A stretch of DNA of 64,000 bases from NCBI GenBank assembly GCA_037176705.1, contig CM073893.1, positions 17,236,074-17,300,073 on the forward strand, read 5' to 3'. How positions within the stretch are numbered: position 1 is the stretch's first letter; every line of letters begins with the position of its first letter. This DNA is from Molossus alvarezi (taxonomy: Eukaryota > Chordata > Mammalia > Chiroptera > Molossidae). Of the stretch, positions 10,997-22,860 are shown in pieces. A program made the position numbers and the translations under genes. The notes beneath the pieces are model-generated. The model searched no databases. It was not told the DNA's origin and saw only the letters and a program-made list of their open reading frames with translations.

Positions 10997-11014
10997 GTCA
11001 TGTTGGGGTCACCA
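10997..11014 (-). promoter_or_regulatory. Retroviral primer-binding site, tRNA-Trp type
   Basis: Two bases inside the 5' LTR end, the minus strand reads TGGTGACCCCAACATGAC. The 3' end of tRNA-Trp predicts TGGTGACCCCGACGTGAT, so 15 of 18 bases match. Two of the three differences are CG to CA, the usual result of methyl-CpG decay. Lys tRNA, the commonest betaretroviral primer, would give TGGCGCCC and does not fit here. Confidence 0.75.
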
Positions 11015-11016
11015 CT

Positions 11017-11386
11017 TGCCATCTCTTGGCCTGCCGGGATTGGTGCAACACAATGAAACTACTAGCACACACTGCTTGGAGTGAGGGGGAGATTTGCAAG
11101 GGAGCAACTGCTCCAGATCTTTGATGCAGTCCCATTTACTTACAGATTGGTACCCCCAGGTTACAAATGGATTTATGTAAATTATTTCCTTGAGATGGCC
11201 TCTCTGTAAACCATACACCCCAGCTTTGTCTCTCACTTTTTATGGGAAGAGACTTTGAACCCAAAAGATAACAAACCCTTATTCACATGCACATGAAGCA
11301 CTCAATGCACCTGGACAAGCCAGGTTTCTGAGAATGCATTAACACAAGGTTAAAAAACGTCCATCTTCCAACCCCCCAACCCCACA
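11017..11386 (-). repeat. 5' LTR of the provirus
   Basis: This 370-bp copy of the LTR at 2678-3045 has TG...CA termini on the minus strand. It is bounded by gcccat on the outer side and the primer-binding site on the inner side. About 16 differences from its partner, including several CG to TG or CA changes, are spread along its length. No gap larger than one or two bases separates the two. Confidence 0.9.
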
Positions 11387-11529
11387 GCCCATATGATGTT
11401 GCTTCCCAAATTTTTTAATATTGCTGATAAAAAGTAACATTTTCTTTCCTAATGGATTGCCCAGACTCAATTCTCATTTCCCCAATCCTCTTCTCCGCCG
11501 GTTAGAGTAAATTAGAATAATTTATCAAA

Positions 11530-11860
11530 ATTCCCCACTGCCCATTTGATCAATGTCCTTCTCCTGCTTAAAACCTTGTGATGATTATATGTGAGTTTAA
11601 ACTCCTCAGTAAGGCCTCAAAGGCCCTGTGTTATCTGGTGTATCTAAATCTCTTCTCTTCTTAACATGCATGCTGAGCCCCAGCTTTTGGCATTCCTTCC
11701 ACATCATGGTTTTGGTTTCTCACCTCTGTACCCTCATATGTGCTGGTCCCTTTATCTGGAAGATCCTTCTCCCTTTGGTTTGACTGAGCAATGTTTCCTC
11801 CTCTTTCACAATCTGGCTTAAATAACACTTGCCCCAATGACCAATGTGTGTTCACATCAA
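11530..11860 (+). repeat. L2 LINE 3'-end fossil
   Basis: The order 'ctcaaaggccctgtg', 'tatgtgctggtccctttatc', 'tggaagatccttctccc', then 'aatctggcttaaataacac' matches the ancient L2 3' end. Decay is heavy. Confidence 0.6.
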
Positions 11861-11999
11861 ACTATTAGGCAAACATTTAGTGACTACACATCATGTCAGA
11901 AATACTTTATTAGGCATTGAACCAGTTTGCTGAATTATCTGATGAGCACTACAATTAAAATTCATCCAGATTTAAAACACACAGACAAAATGTTCTCTG

Positions 12000-13118
12000 A
12001 TTAATAAGATAGGGAAAGGCTTTCTGCACATAAAAGCAAAAGAAATCAGAAGAAGACATGAGTATATCTGACTACATAAAAAATAGAAACTTCTATTAAG
12101 CATATAGACTTGGAAATTTTTGCATATGACACAAGATTGGTATCCTTAATAAATAAAAAGCTCTTAAAAAACAATAAGCAAAGTACTAAAAACCACAATA
12201 AAGAAATGCAGCCGGAGATAAGCAGTGCCACCCAAGCAGAAGCTCTGAGCAATCGAGGGACTCTGTGGGGACCCCAGCATCAGGGTGACTAATGGGGAGC
12301 AGAGCTGTTTGGTAGGAGCTGGGAGAGAAACAACAAAGACAGAGTTGTCATTCTTGCTTTATCAGGAAAAAAACTTCCAGTACTAAACAAGCAAGCAAAT
12401 AAAGGAAAGCACTACAAAAATAAAAAACTCACTAAACTCTTATGCTAGGAATCAAAACAATCTACTCTTTCTCACTTTGTAAGATTTTATTTCTTAATGA
12501 TCCTATGGTGTGAGCAGAAGAAAAATGACCAAAATAAATATAATAATGATTTTTCTTTTTTAAAGAAAAAAGAGAGGAAAGAAATGAGCAAAGAACATGA
12601 ACTGAGATTCATGAAAGAACTATAGATGGCTAAAAAACACACAAAAAATTTAATTCCATTAGTAGAACAAAATTGCAAATTGAAAAAGATAACATTTTTT
12701 CATTATTTAATTAATGATGATTACATTCAGTGTTGACAAGAGTAGTAAGATAACTGCTCTCATATTTTGCTACTGGAAACTACATTTATATTATCTATTT
12801 GGAAAGCAATTTTGCAATACATATTACAAGCATTAAAATGTTATCCCTTTGACTGTTTTTTTCCTTCTCAAATTCTAGCTTAAGAAAATTGTCATAAATT
12901 ATAGAAACTTGTATTTCACAATATTATTTATGGTAGCAAAATAGGATCATTAGTGTGCAGTAAAGAATAATTCAATAAATTATAATACAAATATAGAATA
13001 TAATGCAGTAAATAAATTTTGTTTTTAAACATCATTTGTCATAAAAATACTATAATTCAAAGAAAAAATTAAAAACAAAGTGAAAATTAATTTTGCAATA
13101 TGACCAAATTAAATTCTT
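12000..13118 (+). repeat. Ancient L1 (L1M-like) 3' part, left half
   Basis: Decayed ORF2 C-terminal and 3' sequence is visible in pieces ('gaaaggctttctgcacataa', 'tccttaataaataaaaagct', 'ggaaagcaattttgcaat', 'attcaataaattataata'). The stretch 12240-12430 does not fit and may be a separate insertion. A younger L1 splits the element at 13118, and its 3' end resumes at 18264. Confidence 0.6.
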
Positions 13119-13391
13119 ATTTACTTTTTATATCTTATTCTTTTATTTATTTCTTGTATTAATTTATTTTTTATTACAGATGTTTCTTCTTCTTCCCCCA
13201 TTGACACCCACCTCCCCATCTCCTCACCCCATCCCCAGCTTTGTTGTCCATGTCCATCAGTTATGCATACATGCATATAACTTCTGTAATTTATCTCTTC
13301 CCTCCTACCCACTTCCTCTTCTGAGGGTTGTCAGTCTGCACCCTACTTCCACATCTCTGAGTCTATCCTGCTCCTCAGACTGTTATGTTCA

Positions 13392-16300
13392 TGATATTCC
13401 ACAAATAAGTGAGATTATGCGATATTTGTCTTTCTCTGTTTGGCTTGTTTTGCTAAGGATAATACTCTCCAGGTCCCTCCAAGTCATCTTAAAGAATAAG
13501 AGATCTTTCTTTCTTACAGTTGCATAGTACTCCATTGTGTATATGCACCACTGCTTTTTTATCCATTCGTGTACTGATGGACACTTGGGCTGTTTCCAGA
13601 TCTTAGCTATTGTAAATAGTGCTGCTATTTACAACATGGGGGTACATATATTCTTTCTGATTGGTGTTTCAGGCTTCTTAGGGTATATTCCTAGAAGTGG
13701 GATCACTTGGTCAAATGGAAGTTCAATTTTTAATATTTTGAGGTAACACCATAGTATTTCCCATAGCGGCTGCACCAGTCTGCATTCCCACCAGCAATGT
13801 ACTAGAGTCCCCTTTTCTCCACACCCTCGCCAACACTTATTGTTTGATGATTTGTTGATGGCGGCCATTCTGACAGGTGTGAGGTGATACCTCATTGTTG
13901 CTTTAATTTGCATCTCTCTGATGATTAGTGATGTTGAGCATGTCTTCATATGTCTCTTGGCCATTTGTATATCCTGTTTGAAGAGGTGTCTATTTAGCTC
14001 CTCTGCCCATTTTTTAATTGGGTTCTTTGTCTTCCTTTTGTTGAGTTGTATGAGCACTCCATATGTATATATTTTAAAAATTAATCTGTTATCTGATGTA
14101 TCATTGCCAATCATACTTTCCCATACAGTGGATTCCCTTTCCATTTTGATGGTTGTTTCCCTTTGCTGTGAAGAAGCTTTTTAGTTTGATGTAGTCCTCT
14201 GTGTTCATTTTTCCCTTTGTTTCTGTTTCCTTGGGTGATGTATCAGTGAAAATTCTGCTGTGTATGATGTTGAAATTTTGTTGCCTACATTTTCTTCTAT
14301 GATTTTTATGGATTCATGAGTCACATTTAAGTCTTTTATCCATTTTGAGTTTATTCTTATGTATGGTGTAAGTTGATGGTCTAGTTTTATTTTTCTGCAT
14401 GTAGTTGTCTAATTTTCTCAACACCATTTATCAAAGAGGCTGCCTTTACTCCATTGTATGCTTTTGCCACCTTTGTCAAATATTAATTGAACATAATGTC
14501 TTCGGTCAATTTCCGAGTTCTCTGTTCTGTTCCACTGGTCTATATTCCTGTTCTTGTGCCAGTACTTGGCTCTTTTGATTACAGTAGCTTTGCAGTATAA
14601 CCTGATATTTGGTATTGTGATCCTGCCTACTTTGTCCTTCTTTTTCAAGATTGTTGTGGCTATTTGGGGTCTGTTTTGATTTCACATGAACTTTTAAACT
14701 ATTTGTACTAGTTCTGTGAAATATGTCATTGGTATTTTGATGGGGATTGCATTGAATCTATAGATTGCTTTGGGTAATATGGACATTTTAATGATGTTAG
14801 TTCTTCCAATCATGAACAAGATATGTGCTTCCACTTTTTTATATCTTCCTCTATTTCTTTTTTAACTGTCCTGTAGTTTTCTGCAAATAGATTCTTTACT
14901 TCTTTGGTTAAGATTACTCTTTTGTATCTTAATTTTTTTTGTCACAATGGTTAATGGGATTGTTTTTTAGTTTCTCCTTCTGTGAGTTCATCATTGGTGT
15001 ATAAGAATGCCATTGATTTCTTAACGTTAATATTGTATCCTGCTACTTTGCCAAATTCATTTATCAAGTCTAGTAGATTTTTGATGGAGTCTTTAGGGTT
15101 TTGTACGTATCATGTCACCTGCGAATAACGACAGTGTCACGTCCTCCGTTCCAATTTGGATCCCTTTTATTTTTTTCTTCCTGTCTAATTTCTGTGGCTA
15201 AGACATCCAGTACTATGATAAATAAGAGTGGTGAAAGTGGGCATCCCTGTCTTGTCCCTGTTCTTAAGGGAAATGCTTTTAGTTTTTGCCCAGTGAGTCT
15301 GATGTTGGCTGTAGGTCTTTCATATTGGCCTGTATTATGTTGAGATATGATCCCTCTATTTCCACCTTGCTGAGCATTTTCATTAGAAATTGGTGCTGAA
15401 TTTGTCAAATACTTTTTCAGCATCTATTGATATGATCATGTGGTTTTTATCTTTCTTTTTGTTTATGTGGTATATCACATTTATCAATTTGTAAATATTG
15501 TACCAGCCTTGCATTCCTGGAATAATCCCACTTTGTCATGGTGAATAATTATTTTGATGTTTTGCTATATCTGATTTGCTAGTATTTTGTTAAGTGTTTT
15601 GGCATCTATGTTTATCAGGAATATTGGCCTGTAGTTTTCTTTCTTTGTAGTGTCTTTTTCTGGTTTTGGAATTAGAATTATGCTGGCCTCATAAAACGAG
15701 TTTGGAAGTCTTCCTTCTTCTTGAATTTTTAAAAATAGTTTGAGGGGAATGGGTGTTAGTTCTTCTTTGAATGTTCAGTAAAACCCCCATGAAGCCATCC
15801 AGGCCTGGCCTTTTGTTTACTGGGAGAGTCTTGATTACCTTCTCAATTTCCTTAGTTGTTACTGGTCTGTTCAAGTTTTCTATCTCTTCCCGGTCCGGTT
15901 TTGGGAGACTATGTGTTTCTAGAAATTTGTCAATATTGTTTAGATTGTCGAATTTGTTGCCATATAATTGTTTACAGTATTTGTTAATGATCCTTTTCAT
16001 TTCTGTAGTGTCAGTTGTTCCTTCTCTTTCATTTCTGATGTTGTGTATTTGGGTTCTCACTCTTTATTTTTTTTCTTTTTGGTGAGTCTAGCTAAAGGTC
16101 CATCAATCTTGTTTACCTTTTCAAAAACCAGTTCATTTTATTGATCCTTTAAATTTCTTTCTTTTTTTTTTTTTTTATCTATGTCATTTATTTCTGCTCT
16201 GATCCTTACAATTTCCTTCCTTCAACTTGCTCTGGGGTTTTCTTTTTGTTTACTTTCTAATTCTTTAAATTGTGAGATTAGATAGTCTATTAAAATTTTT

Positions 16301-17223
16301 TCTTGTTTTTTTGAGGTAGGCCTGTAGTGCTATGAACTTCCCTCTCAGAACTGCTTTTGCTGCATCCCATAGATTTTGTGTTGTTGTGTGTTTATTTTTC
16401 TTGGTGTCCAGGAAGCTTTTAATTTCTTTCTTGATCTCTTTGGTAACCCATTCATTGTTTAATAACATGCTATTTAGCCTCCATATGTTCAAATGTCTTT
16501 GCATGTTCTTGTTACAAATGATTTCTTGTTTCATACCATTATGATATGAGAAGATGCTTGATAAAATTTCAATCTTCTTCAACTTCTAGAGACTTAGTTT
16601 GTGTCCTAACATGTGGTCTATCTTTTAGAATATCCCATGTGCACTTGAGAAAAATGTGAATTTTGTAATTTTGGGGTGTAATTCTCTGTAGATATCTATT
16701 AAATCCATGTGGTCTAGTGCTTCATTTAGAGTCTCTGTTTACTTGTTAATTTTTTGTCTAGAAGATCTATCCAGTGATGTCAGCAGGGTGTTGAAGTCCC
16801 CTGCTATGATTGTATTGCTATCCATTTCTCCTTTGAAGTCCTCCAGAAGATTTTTAATATATGTTGGTGCTCCTATATTGGGTGCATATGTTTACCAAGG
16901 TTATATCTTCCTGTTGGATAGATCCTTTCAATATTATGTAGTGACCTTCTTTGTCTCTAGTTATGGCCTTCATTTTGAAATCTATTTTATCAGATATGAG
17001 TATTGCTACCCCAGCTTTTATTTCCTTTCTGTTTGCTTGGAAGATTTTTTTCCATTCTTTCACTTTCAACCTATGTGAGTCTTTTGTTGTAAGATGGGTC
17101 TCTTGTAAACAACATATATATAAGTCATGCTTTCTTATCCATTCAGCTACTCTGTATTTTTATCAGAGTAGTCAATCCATTTACATTTAAGGTGATTATT
17201 GATATGTACTTATTTATTGCCAT
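13392..17223 (-). pseudogene. L1 ORF2 (endonuclease-reverse transcriptase), broken
   Basis: ATG is at 17221-17223 and the former stop is near 13394, the usual ORF2 length. L1 ORF2 protein nicks DNA and reverse-transcribes RNA in the nucleus. Recognisable frames on the minus strand are the endonuclease (16854-17069), pre-RT sequence (16265-16582), RT palm (15689-16060 and 15115-15423), a post-RT segment (14418-14648) and a C-terminal frame (13629-14144) with the cysteine-rich 'CWRGCGEKG' box. Numerous frameshifts and stops exclude activity. Confidence 0.8.
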
Positions 17224-17299
17224 TTTTGTTTAGAAGGGTTATATTTTTCTTCCTATTTCTCCTGCTAATTACAGCAGTCCTTTTAACGTTTCTTGCAGT

Positions 17300-18170
17300 G
17301 ATGGTTTGGTGCTAATGTATTCCTTTAGACTTTTTTTTTTTTTTTTTTTTTTTTGGTCTGGGAAGCTCTTTATTTGACCTTCTATTTTGAATGCCAGCCT
17401 TGCTAGGTATAGTAGTCTTGGATTCAGATCCTTGTTTTTCATCACCTTGATTACTTCATAGCATTCCCTCTGGCCTGTTCTGTTTCTGTTGAGAAGTCAG
17501 CTGAGAGCCTTATGTGGTTTCCTTTGTAGGTAACTTGTTGTTTATCTCTTGCTGCCCTTAGGATTCTCTCTTTGTCTTTTATTTTGGCATTTTAATGACT
17601 ATGTGTTTTGATGTGCGCCTGTTTGGGTTCTTCTTACTTGGGGTTTTCTGTGCTTTTTGAACTTGAATTTCTTCTTCCTTCACCAAATTAGGGAAGTTTT
17701 CTGTCACTATTTCTTCAAATATATTCTCTAACCCTTGCCCATTTTCTTCTTCTTTAGGGACTCCTATGATGTGAATTTTGTTACGTTTCCAGTTGTCTCA
17801 CAGTTCTTTTAAACTTTCTTCCTACTTTTTAATTGTTTTTTCCTTTTGGTTTTCTGATTGGTTGATTTTTTCTACCCTGTCTTATAATTCATTAATCCAG
17901 TCCTCAGCTTTCTCTACTCTGCTGTTTAGTCCTTCCAATGTATTCTTTATTTTTGCTATGTCATTCTTCATTTCCACTTGATTGGTTTTCAATGCTTCTA
18001 TATCTTTACTCATGGTGTTGAGGTCCTTAGTCATACTGTTAAGCTTCCTTGAGATCATAGCTCTGAACTCTACCTCTGAAAACTTGCTTAACTGCATTTC
18101 ATTTATTTCATCTTTGGTAGAGGTCTCTTGTTTTTTTATTTGGGATTTGTTTCTCTGTTTCACTATTTTG
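17300..18170 (-). pseudogene. L1 ORF1 (RNA-binding chaperone), broken
   Basis: The N-terminal frame (17882-18268) shows the basic start ('VKQRNKSQI'), then a coiled-coil ('RKLNSMTKDLNTMSKDIEALK'-type heptads). The C-terminal RNA-binding part is frameshifted. An A-run in ORF1 has expanded to about 24 bases (17331-17354 as T on the plus strand). The initiating ATG is mutated to ATA. ORF1 type: lineage A, as in the 32845 and 47504 copies. Confidence 0.75.
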
Positions 18171-18263
18171 ACTATCTCAGTAGGTTTTGGAGCTTGCCAA
18201 ATTTTCCCTGTGGGTGTTGGTATTCTCCTGTTTGTGGCTCCCCTCCCTCTACTGTGTTTGGAT

Positions 18264-18515
18264 GCCAAATTATATTTATAAATATCTGTATGTCTAGGAA
18301 GAAGACTAGATATATATAGAGAGAGACAGGGAGAGAGATAGATATATAGATAGATATAGATATAGATATAGATATAGATATAGATATAGATATAGATATA
18401 GATTTCAAAATGTTAATACAGGTTATTTCTGTGGAATTTTAAGTTTTTTCTTATACTTTTCATAATTTTTCAAATTTCCTAACATAAATTTATATTGCTT
18501 TTATAATCTGAGCAA
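18264..18515 (+). repeat. Ancient L1 3' end, right half
   Basis: Sequence such as 'gttaatacaggttatttctg' followed by 'cttttataatctgagcaag' fits the terminal 3'UTR of an L1M-type element, continuing the copy at 12000-13118. A GATATA microsatellite interrupts it. Confidence 0.5.
18338..18402 (+). repeat. (GATATA)n microsatellite
   Basis: About ten near-perfect hexamers, preceded by a mixed GA/TA-rich lead. They produce a long Ser-Ile repeating frame on the minus strand that is not a gene. Confidence 0.95.
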
Positions 18516-18539
18516 GATGTTAGTTAAAAAACAAAATAT

Positions 18540-18650
18540 GCATGTATTCAAAATTGTATATATTTATATACATAACACATATTGTATGTTATATGTATAT
18601 ATAATACACTTTATATGTAATGTGTTATACATATATAATATATGTGTGTT
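18540..18650. repeat. AT-rich alternating tract
   Basis: TA/TG alternations with several palindromic 'tatata' segments. It could cruciform or slip. No gene. Confidence 0.6.
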
Positions 18651-18894
18651 TTTAAAAATTAGTGCAATCTAGCAGCTCACTTAAAAACTACATGATTAAT
18701 CTTTTTCTCATTGGGTATTTCTTTTAATGCATTATAAAAGTTTCTAAAACTCCTAATGTTAACAAAAATGGGGTATATCAGCCCCACCACTGGTGAATCC
18801 ATCACACACAAAAAAAGTTTTCTCTAATACCACCATAAACCTCATCATCATCAGTGACAATTTTACAGTGTTTTGAGCAGTTATTTTATTAAAA

Positions 18895-19010
18895 TCCACC
18901 TCCCTCACTAGAATAGGAATTCCAGGAGAGCAATGGCTACCTACATGTTTGATCACTATAGTAAGATCTGGAGCACAGATCCTGGACAAATATTAAGTGC
19001 TCTGTAAAAT
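18895..19010 (+). repeat. L2 LINE 3'-end fossil
   Basis: 'cactagaataggaattccag' followed by 'gatcctggacaaatattaag' and 'tgctctgtaaa' follows the L2 terminal order. Confidence 0.55.
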
Positions 19011-20090
19011 TATTTAATTGATTATAGAAAGAAAAGGGTCAAGAAAACCTAAGGTCACGGGAGCCACTAAACAAATGTGACATTTGACAGTAAAGCTCTT
19101 AGTTCTTTCCCATCCTACCTATATCTCTGTCTCCCACAGCCACTGTCCAAAAGAAATCATATAAAAGCTAGAATCCAACTTCTCTTCTCTTTTCCTCAAA
19201 TTCATTCTCAAAGTCCTTTTCACTAAGACTATCCTTCTAGACATTTTACCTCATTAGAGCCACTGACACTTAGACATTAATTAACACTTGGTGGGATGCA
19301 GCCAGGAGGGGTCTGAAGCCATAAAGAGGTTTTACTCTCTCCAGAATGAAACCCCAATTGGCAAAAGCATGACTCAGGGAAGGTCTTTGTGGGCCACAGG
19401 GCCTTTAACAACCCTTGGGCTCTGTTTCTTAGCAAGATCTGCTCTAATCTTCTTAAAGGAGAAAGAGAAATTCTGAGATGGAAATAAAGAAATTCCGCAG
19501 TCTAGTCAAATTCCGCTTGTCTAGAAATTCCGCTTACTAGTCAAACTCCCACCTTCATCTTATCATCTTCCCCGGGCTTCCTCATCTCTCAGTGGGTACA
19601 GGCAGGGTCTCAGTATACGCAGTCACTAGTGATTACAAACTCATTGAAAATTGGACTATTTACTGTAAATAATAAAGCAGAATGTTTTGGGAGACTCAGC
19701 TGGGTCTCTCAATTCAACAATTCATTGAAAGCAGGCAAAGTATTAGGCCAAGAGGATAGTAAAGAAAGATGATGTTGTTTTATTGTATTCGAGATTAATG
19801 AAGGAAAAATGGATTGATAAACATTTTTTTAAACTAGTAAAACATTTTTGCTGGTTTATAAGAATTGAATGATAAGAATAAATTATACCACAAAGGGAAA
19901 TAAATGAAGATTGTTAATGCATCAAATAATGACTGATTTTCCCTGAACTTCCAAAGTGTGTTGTTTAATGATACTGTCTGGATATTACACTCAAGTGAAT
20001 TGTCAAAATTTTTATGAATCCCGCCTTGTTTTCAATTTACAAAACACAAAACAACGTCAAAACATTCACTGTTGCAAAACAGTCTTTACA
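19011..20090. other. Unassigned intergenic sequence with a 17-bp triple repeat
   Basis: No gene or recognisable transposon. At 19490-19543 three units of about 17-18 bp begin 'aattccgc' and end near 'ctag'. They could be a minisatellite seed. Confidence 0.45.
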
Positions 20091-20094
20091 ACTA

Positions 20095-20290
20095 GGAGGG
20101 GTGCTGACTTCACATTAAACAAATCTGGTTTTCAATCTGGCTCAGCCATGCAGTAAGTGGTATGACTTTGGCCAAGTCTCTCTCCAGTGGAGACTAACAG
20201 CAGCCACCTCAAAGGGATGCTATTAGGATTAAACAAGGACAATTCCTGCAATTCCTGATATAGCAGACACTAATAAGTGGTCTGAATCCA
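20095..20290 (+). repeat. MIR SINE fossil
   Basis: 'tcaatctggctcagccatgc' then 'agtaagtggtatgactttgg' then 'caagtctctctcc' follows the MIR core order: a Pol III-type head relic, a core, and a LINE-like tail. Confidence 0.7.
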
Positions 20291-20454
20291 GATCTGAGCA
20301 GTTATAAAACCATATAACCTGGCATTTATCAATAGATACTCCATGCATATAGACCTTGAATGCATAGTTCTCTTTCCTTGAATGTGAATTTCATCAGATC
20401 TTCTTGCTTGTAGCAACATCTCATTTCACTTCACACCATGCCTGAAAAGTAGCA

Positions 20455-20575
20455 AAGACACTTATTATTACCCTCCTTTTGGAGTTGAGAAATTAAGACT
20501 CAGACAAGTTAAATGAAGTATACACCAATATCACCACAGCTAGAAAGAGGATATTGCAGGATTTCTGAGTATTCT
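20455..20575 (-). repeat. MIR SINE fossil
   Basis: 'cttattattaccctcctttt' then 'agaaattaagactcagacaa' then 'ccacagctagaaag' is the MIR core read in reverse. Confidence 0.5.
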
Positions 20576-21009
20576 AAGTACTTTATTCTTTCCAAACCCC
20601 CAAGGAGCATTGTTTCTACACAAATAAATGTGTAATGCCCACAAGACTGACACTGCCAACTATACAGCTAACTTTAGAAAAGGTTCTTAAAACAAGTGTT
20701 CAGTAGGTCATCTATAAAGAGTAACCCTGCAATTTGTAGAGAAGGAAATACATATATTGGAAAGCTAACCAGGTTAGCAACAGCAATTGATAGTAAAATA
20801 ATGAGTTAAGATTAGACAGCAGAAGAAACTTCTGAAAAGAGAAATGACTTTATTTATAAAGATTTTGTAAGCACATATATGCCCCCAAAAAAGACAAAGG
20901 TATTTCAGTGCTGTTGAGCTAGGTTATAAAATAATATTTTGTGTTGAAATAACATTTTTCTGATTAACCCCATACTTGATAAAACTCAGTGAAGCAAGAT
21001 GAGGCCAGG

Positions 21010-21272
21010 CACATAATTCCTTATTAGCAATTTCAAAATCCAAAATACTCTGAAAACCAAAAGTTTTTTCCTAAGTCTGTCATAAAAAAACTCATTAGGG
21101 CCCTAGCCGGTTTGGCTCAGCGGTTAGAGCATTGGCCTACGGTCTAGTGAGACCCGGGTTGGGTTCCCGCTAAGGGCACGTACCTTGGTTGCGGTTTGTC
21201 CCCGGCCCTGACCTGATTGGGTAGTGTGGGTGGCAGCCACTCGATGTGTCCCTTTCACGTCGATGTTTCTCT

Positions 21273-21308
<36 letters not shown>

Positions 21309-21595
21309 CCCCCCCCACTCTGTCTGAACAAAATATTGAAAAATGTCCTCAGGTGAGGATTAAAAAAAAAAAACAAAACTCATTTGGTTAACTAACATGA
21401 GGTTACCCCATGTAGCTGAGTATTCAGATGTTCCACATCACAAATACTATGCTTGATTAGATGCTGCCGCCAAACCTGCCTGCAATACTATGTAATATAG
21501 CCATTATATTTTCTAAAATCTGAAATTTTTGAATTCTTAAATATATTTAGCTCTACATGTTTCAGATCAGAATTTGCAGACCTGTATGTATAACC
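21010..21595. repeat. Possible Tigger-like DNA transposon fossil
   Basis: The ends 'ttcaaaatccaaaatactct' and 'atgtttcagatcagaatttg' followed by 'cagacctgtatgta' look like the inverted termini of a Tc1/mariner Tigger element. A Ves SINE splits the copy. Assignment is by eye only. Confidence 0.4.
21097..21374 (+). mobile_element. Ves-type SINE with target duplication
   Basis: The head 'ggccctagccggtttggctc' precedes A-box-like 'ggttagagcattgg' and B-box-like 'gggttgggttcccgc'. A (CT)n/(C)n tract and a tail with 'gtcctcaggtgaggat' plus A-run follow. The duplication aaaactcatt flanks it at 21087-21096 and 21375-21384. Confidence 0.93.
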
Positions 21596-21599
21596 ATCT

Positions 21600-22450
21600 C
21601 CATTTTAAAACTGGAAAGTGACTTGGCATCAAATTAATTTTTATTTTGTTTTGTATTTACTACTAACCTCAAGGTAAGGATACTCAAAAATTAGTGGAGA
21701 ATTAGGCTAAGCAAAGAATCCATATGGGTGTCATTTTAGAAACTCCTTTTGTACATGGTAAAACACAGTAAATGTCTGTAAAACTAGGAGAAATTAGTTC
21801 AAAGAGGAATTAAATCATGTATAGAGTTCCGAAGGTTACATCTCAATGACTGGAACATGACAGCTAAAGAAAATGTTTTTTATCAAACCGTGTTGTTAAA
21901 ACCATTGAGTTCTGATGTAAGAGGAAGATTTCAGCCAAGTCATCTGAGTGGTGTTCATAAGACATCCCAGACCATTTGCCTATATTTTCATCTCTACTTT
22001 GATATGTGCCCTGGGACCAGCCAAGGACTCTTGACTCCTCTCTTGGATAACTGCCTGGAACTCAGACTTGAGAGGAAAAGAGAAGTTACATCCTGAAAAC
22101 AGCAGCATAAAAAGATCAAACAAACCCACAAAATTCCTCTGTTTGTGGAAGATTTTTTTTAAAGAGTTATGAGGCCTCTGGGCGGGGCTTGGGTGGTTTC
22201 AAGGTTTGTATAGCTCTAAATTATTTTGGGTTGTCACATGGAGGTGGGGGAGGGGTAGGCTCCTAGTGGTTTGCTGAAGGTCATCTGCTTCGGATCAAAT
22301 TATTGGCTTCAAGGAACAAATCCCAAAGAGTACTAGGTTGAAAGAAAGAGGTGTATGTGCAACTTCAGGGAGGTGGGGGGCTTGGTCAGAGAAGACTGGA
22401 GAGCTAAAGAAGGATAGAGTCTGGTGAACCAGCATCACCAGGGTTTCCTT
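21600..22450. other. Unassigned intergenic sequence
   Basis: No gene, SINE or LTR recognised. An 80-codon frame at 21857-22096 has no family resemblance. Confidence 0.4.
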
Positions 22451-22454
22451 TTTA

Positions 22455-22860
22455 AGCTAAAGATGAATCCTGCCAGGAACTCTTCCTGCTCCTCTACCTC
22501 CCAGTAACTGGCCTGCCCTGAGACAACCAACAGTGATGTTTCTCCTGCCTGGAACATCTTTCCTTCTCTTCATCACTTCAGGTCTCAGCCTACAGTCTCT
22601 TCCTGCAGGAAGCCATCCTGGGTACCCACCCCTCCATGGCATTCTCCTGCACTATATTAGGCTTTCGCCTATCGATGTCCACTGCTCCCAGGATCCCCCA
22701 TTAGAGTGCTTACTTTACTTTGCTATTATTGTGTTTCCTCTGCCATCCTGTCCTCAAAGAGGACTGTATTTATCTTGATCACCATTATATTCCCAGCACC
22801 TACTACAGCGCCTAGCTCATAGTGTGTGTTTCTCAAATATTTATTAAATAAATAAATGAA
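22455..22860 (+). repeat. L2 LINE 3' end, well preserved
   Basis: 'caggtctcagcctacagtct' then 'caggaagccatcctgg' then 'atattcccagcacctactac' and a terminal 'taaataaataaatgaa' tandem give the full L2 tail order. Confidence 0.85.

Larger units (their letters stand above)
2678..11386 (-). mobile_element. Defective endogenous retrovirus, class II gag-pro-pol
   Basis: Two LTRs (2678-3045 and 11017-11386), a primer-binding site and gag-pro-pol in the right order on the minus strand define a provirus of about 8.7 kb. Class II affinity rests on two CCHC knuckles in nucleocapsid, a dUTPase segment ahead of the protease, and the reverse transcriptase and integrase sequence. All genes carry stops and frameshifts. 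No env is recognisable. The stretch between pol and the 3' LTR (about 3046-6350) contains a second gag remnant, a SINE and class I-like RNase H/integrase. The LTRs differ at about 16 of 370 positions by hand count, so this is an old, non-recent insertion. Confidence 0.85.
13119..18263 (-). mobile_element. L1 LINE, 5'-truncated near ORF1 start
   Basis: About 5.1 kb in reverse orientation: 3'UTR from about 13119 to 13391, ORF2 to 17223, and ORF1 from about 17300 to 18170. The 5'UTR is lost except for about 100 bp. Flanks 'ccaaattaaattctta' (just before 13119) and 'ccaaattatatttata' (from about 18264) look like a decayed target duplication. It interrupts the ancient L1. The ORF1 start codon reads ATA. 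Confidence 0.85.

Noticed and set aside
17331..17354. T-run as a reversed SINE tail
   Set aside because: No SINE body follows. It is an expanded A-run of L1 ORF1.
18172..18408. Ser-Ile repeat protein on the minus strand
   Set aside because: Translation of the GATATA microsatellite.
21124..21376. Arg-Glu rich frames
   Set aside because: Reverse reading of the CT tract in a SINE.
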